64,000 bases of DNA from Sphagnum compactum. Taxonomy: Eukaryota; Bryophyta; Sphagnopsida; Sphagnales. Both the position numbers and the translations under genes were made by a program. Shown one piece after another: positions 59,942-64,000 of the stretch. Each line of letters opens with the position of its first letter. Positions within the stretch are counted from its first letter, which is position 1. Below the pieces are notes generated by a model. It worked only from the letters and a program-made list of their open reading frames with translations. It was not told the DNA's origin and ran no database searches. The stretch covers positions 18,283,872-18,347,871 of the forward strand of contig OZ234497.1 of the NCBI GenBank assembly GCA_965153455.1, in the 5' to 3' direction.

Positions 59942-61640
59942 CCATCTGCATGTATATACTATGTACCTACCTTTGTAGCCATCAATTGCCCTACCTACTT
60001 ATCTATGCTACGTACCCACTTACATAGGTAGTTACTAAGATAATGGTCTTGAAGAGACTCCAGCAATTGAGTGTTTCAACTTGTTGGACCCATGTGCCAT
60101 GAGAAAACTGTAAGGGACTCACAAGAACAACTCCAATCATACAAAAGGTGTACATAAACCTGGATGGCTGAAAAGAAGTATAAGTTCATTACCAAGAAAT
60201 GGATGTTCAACCTGAATGAATTCTGCATGGATTGTCATCCAAAACACGCTGCAAAATGATGGGCCAGGTCACATCACGAACATAATCAAAGTGACATGAT
60301 TATTGGTGCTAAATTTGAAACAAATGAACAAAACTTTTTTTGCAACCTTTTCCATTGGATTGCACTTCCTTTTATAACACACAACACAAAACAAGGTTGG
60401 ATGCACCTTAGTAAGATTTAACAGTTGGATCAAGGGCTTGATAGACTTACACCAAGAAGTAGGACTGTCTTGTGTAAGCACATGGCCCCTTGGTATGCTT
60501 GCCTCCAAGAATACCATTATGATATTATTAGTATAATCCTTTATGTCCTTAGGCTTTCCTACTTTAGGAAAGGATATTTTAATACCCCTAGGTTATGTGA
60601 ATTCACATGATATTTGTCAATTTTGTAATGTGGTCAAGGTGGCAATCCATAACCCAATTTAGCCAAATTTGCTTATTAACAAATTTAAACATACATATGT
60701 ATTTTTGGATATGAATTTGACACAAAGCATAGAAATTTGGTAAATGTTTTTAAAAAATTTGTACTTTTTTATTTTTCCCCAAAAAATTTCCAAAAATTTG
60801 CATATAGTGTGAAAATTTGCACCAAAAAAGGGTTAGGCATAACTGTTTAATTCGCAGTAACTATTTTCTAGTCTCTTAAGTACTTACCCCTAACCAATTA
60901 CTCACATTGTAAGGCACCAAGTCACCATTGCACCAACAATAGAAATCCCACATAACTCAGTTGTATGAACTTTAGTTAAGTTGACATCAAGTTTCACCTT
61001 GGTGACCTATCCTATAAAGGATTGTTGCATAAGTAGGCAAGTTGGTACACTAATACATGACTAGGGCATAGTCACAAAAATATGACCCACTGTCATGATA
61101 ACCAGTTTTTAGAATTATGTAAATGAAAACGAATCATGTGAAAATTTATTTTGAAATAGAAATTTTTAATGTATTATTGTTTAATATTTATTGATAAAAC
61201 TTGTTGTAAAATTTAAAATGTTTAAAACAAAAATTGGATGTCTAAAAAGACTTTCTTGCAACTGTAACCAACCTTAAAAGTCCTTTTGTAACACCAGTTA
61301 ACACAAGTTCTAAAAAAAATTTTGAAGCTCACATTTTATATTTTCAATGCATTATTATTTATCGTCAATTTTGGTGCTTTAATATCATTTTTTTCAGAAA
61401 TATAGCCATAACTTTAATATTCTAATTTTGAATCACTGTGAATGGAGTAAAAAATTAAAATGTATAAATTTATAAATATTAAAAATATTATGATGATTTG
61501 AAAAATTAACTTGAATTTATTTTGACTTGTACTCATAATTTATTTAACAAAATTAGTTAGAATTTAATTAATTTGTAAAGAAACTATTGCAATAAAAATA
61601 TAAACAATGAACAAAGCCTCCCATGTTTTCTTAAGAACCA
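59942..61640. other. No gene recognised
   Basis: AT-rich intergenic DNA with short open frames only. Confidence 0.4.
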
Positions 61641-61745
61641 CACCACATAAGGGTGTGAATTCATGTTCCTTTAATAATTACACCTCACAAGGGTGTGGGT
61701 TCATGTTTCTTTATTAATCACACCTCATAAGGGTGTGGGTTGTGT
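61641..61745. repeat. Tandem repeat, 40-bp period, about 2.6 copies
   Basis: CACCNCAYAAGGGTGTG starts at 61641, 61681 and 61721, exactly 40 bp apart. Each unit contains a small inverted pair (ACACC and GGTGT). Confidence 0.9.
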
Positions 61746-62399
61746 TTGCACATTTGCACACACTACTAGATAAGTAGATGCATACAAATGGTTACACTAT
61801 TGGTACGATCTAGTGCGTTGTCATATAAAAAATTCACAATTGTGTTAGCTCGTGAATTGCCACCCAGTGGAAAAAAGGTGTTTCTTATTGACATACCATC
61901 CATGATGTGTTGGTTCACTCTGGTTGAGCATAACAAGAGCATACAAAATCCAATCTCCTTTTGCATCTTTGAACTGTTCAGGGTAGCAAAGACTAGTACA
62001 TTTCCATTCAAAGATAACTTTTAAAAAAACTTACACTATCTAGGTTCCAGCAAATATTGTCCTTAAAACAACACGCTACTGGAATGTGATATGTAAGATT
62101 AAAAAGTTCAACAAAAATGCTAGGCTTAGTATGAGGCATCACATTGAAGCGGGTCACAAGGTGAGCAACCATTGCATTTTAACAAAATCCATTGCACCGA
62201 AACTATGCTTGGAGTGGACTTTTAGGTCGCCCCTTGACAATCACTCAATGGGGTGGTTTCAAACAACCTTAGCCAACCACTTTGGACATCAATGTGAGCA
62301 TCAAAATTTCCAATTTTTCAAAAAACAACTCGTTGAATTTGGACCCATGTGACTAGTTCTAGGTTTTGGACACAACTAGAGTTGTGTACTAGGACCAGT

Positions 62400-62660
62400 C
62401 TGGTATGTTCAAACCTTGATATCAGGGCAGGTATAAACCTGGTATTGGGTATTTTTTAAGAACTTTATTGGTATTAGGTTCAAGGCTGATTTTTGCGTGG
62501 TATAAGGTATACCTGGCATTGGTACTGGTATAGGTCATATGTTTACTTGGTAATACCTCAGGTCCCATACAGGTAACGAGTTTAAGGCTGATATTGCCAC
62601 TTAGGTCATACCCAACTGGTATGTTCTTCAATACCAGAGCTCATACCAGTACTATATACC
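62400..62660. repeat. Cluster of GGTAT/ATACC words
   Basis: At least eight GGTAT and several ATACC words occur in 260 bp (for example CTGGTATTGGGTAT, GGTATAAGGTATACC, GGTACTGGTATAGG, ATACCAGAGCTCATACC). A longer direct pair, tcaaggctgatttttgc and ttaaggctgatattgcc, lies about 95 bp apart. Confidence 0.45.
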
Positions 62661-64000
62661 TAGGTTGCACCATATATTTGAGTACAACACTGCACACAAC
62701 CTCTCATTGTAGTCTTGGATACATTTTTAATTCAGGTAACTTAATTTAATGTAACCTTGGTCGTGTGCTCTTGGCCATGGTGAAATGATAACCATGTTGG
62801 CAAGTTACTTGGATAGAAGATGGTAGATGAGATTCTTACTTTAACCTACTACCCTCCATTGGTAACAATGTGCAAAAAATGCATGTGTTCTGTTAATTGG
62901 AGCCCTTTAGGCTCAATGGCTCTTGAGAGAGTGGATTGAATGAGGATCTTCATCCATCACCGATGGGATGTAACTCCCAATGTGGTTGTTGACTAGTGCC
63001 AAGTCATACTCTCAATCTTCACAGTCCGAAACCTTTGGTCATGTTCTTCGATGAATTCTTCACACTCTTAATTGATTCTAGGCCCGGTTCTGGTTTTTCC
63101 AGTGTGCATAACTTGCAGTTTGGGTACCTTGCAATTGGGATCCAAATCAATAATCACACCCAAAACCAGTCCAAAACCTCCAATACCCCAGTTGACTAGC
63201 AGGTTCCATAAAAATTATATTATTTTTAGACATGCTGAAATTTTCACAAAAAAAACCAGATTGACATATGGTTCTTAGAAAAACGAGGAACTGATTGCAT
63301 AACCTCCTATAAAACTGTCAGTTCTCTACTGAAAACCATTGGAACTTCTTTAGAAAAAAAATCACAACAAAGTGGAACTGGGCATTCTTTGATTCAGAAT
63401 TTTTTATTTAAAACAACTGGGAACCAAAGGTTAGTAACAAAATCAAAGAACCACACAACACTGGTTTGAGCCCCACATACACAATTCAAACATGGGGTTT
63501 AACCCTAAACCCATGATTTTAAGGTCATATCCACCCTCCTATATGATCCCCCAGTTCTCTCTTTGAACACCATTTGTCGTGGCTTCCTGTTATTATGCCT
63601 ACTCAAGTGCAGACCTAAAGAAGAGAGTTGCCTGGGCCCTCCCCCAGGAGTTGTGGGAATGACCTTGTGGGATTTGGATCAGCATTGTGGAGTCCTGGAT
63701 TGAAAAAGAAGAGGCGCCCATTCCTGAGGCATCCTACTAACACCAAGTACCAAGACAGCTTCAACACATGTTCGTCACATAATTATTTAATTTTGAAGAT
63801 TTGATGCCAGAAATAAAAGCGAAGAGTTTTCAATTTTTCAAAATATTCTTTATTTTCCTTCCCAAAACTTTGTTGTTTGAAAAAATATATATATTTTTAG
63901 AAATTTCAACCTTTCTACAAGTAATATAATTGATGTTAATGAGACTACTAACCTGTTAGGTCAGGTTTGGGGATTGTGTTCAGTGAACCACTCACGAGGA
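62661..64000. other. No gene recognised to the right edge; GGTTC-type cluster at 63070-63465
   Basis: The cluster includes CCCGGTTCTGGTTTTTCC, ACTGGGAACC and GAACCACACAACACTGGTTT. Short open frames at 62996-63278 show no domain. Confidence 0.4.

Noticed and set aside
1-64000. CRISPR array, bacterial operon, rRNA or organelle insertion
   Set aside because: No regularly spaced repeats with unique spacers, no ribosome-binding-site gene clusters, no rRNA or plastid/mitochondrial gene sequence recognised.

Overview
The window looks like nuclear DNA of a land plant. The evidence is GT-AG spliced genes, an ankyrin-PGG membrane protein of the ACD6 type, a SERAC1-like hydrolase exon, decayed Ty3/gypsy retroelements and hAT-like transposase fragments. 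The DNA is AT-rich and gene-poor. The hAT fragments and the two host genes remind me of non-seed plants (bryophyte, lycophyte, fern) or a gymnosperm, but I cannot fix the taxon from sequence alone.

Layout. At 0.75-1.06 kb (minus strand) there is one recognisable exon of a SERAC1-like alpha/beta hydrolase; the rest of that gene is off the left edge or decayed. From 1.1 to 5.6 kb there is no gene I recognise. From 5.58 to 11.04 kb lies an inverted, internally deleted copy of a composite repeat, holding the best-preserved reverse transcriptase segment (YIDD). From 11 to 16 kb there is AT-rich decayed repeat and a long purine tract. From 16.2 to 22.3 kb lies a plus-strand copy of the same composite element with gag, zinc knuckle, protease and RT remains, but no RNase H or integrase. 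It abuts the amino-terminal part of a hAT-like transposase pseudogene (22.27-22.93 kb, minus). From 24.94 to 48.7 kb two head-to-tail units form a large tandem duplication (24940-35898 and 35899-about 48708). Each carries another copy of the element, in which the protease region is present twice and the two copies are separated by a carboxy-terminal piece of the same hAT-like gene family.

The only apparently intact gene is at 50.2-55.4 kb (plus): a five-exon ankyrin-repeat protein of about 842 residues with a PGG region and four predicted membrane spans. From 55.4 to 64 kb there is no recognised gene, but several short tandem repeats and clusters in which one short word and its reverse complement alternate (GGTTC/GAACC, GGTACCC, GGTAT/ATACC).

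The genes do not form a pathway. The main biology is one putative membrane ankyrin protein beside a nested, repeatedly rearranged repeat landscape: a defective gypsy-type element, a captured hAT fragment, a small inverted-repeat module seen many times (core GCAGTACAAAAGTACTGC) and a recent-looking segmental duplication. Similarity statements rest on reading by eye; no alignment or database search was run.
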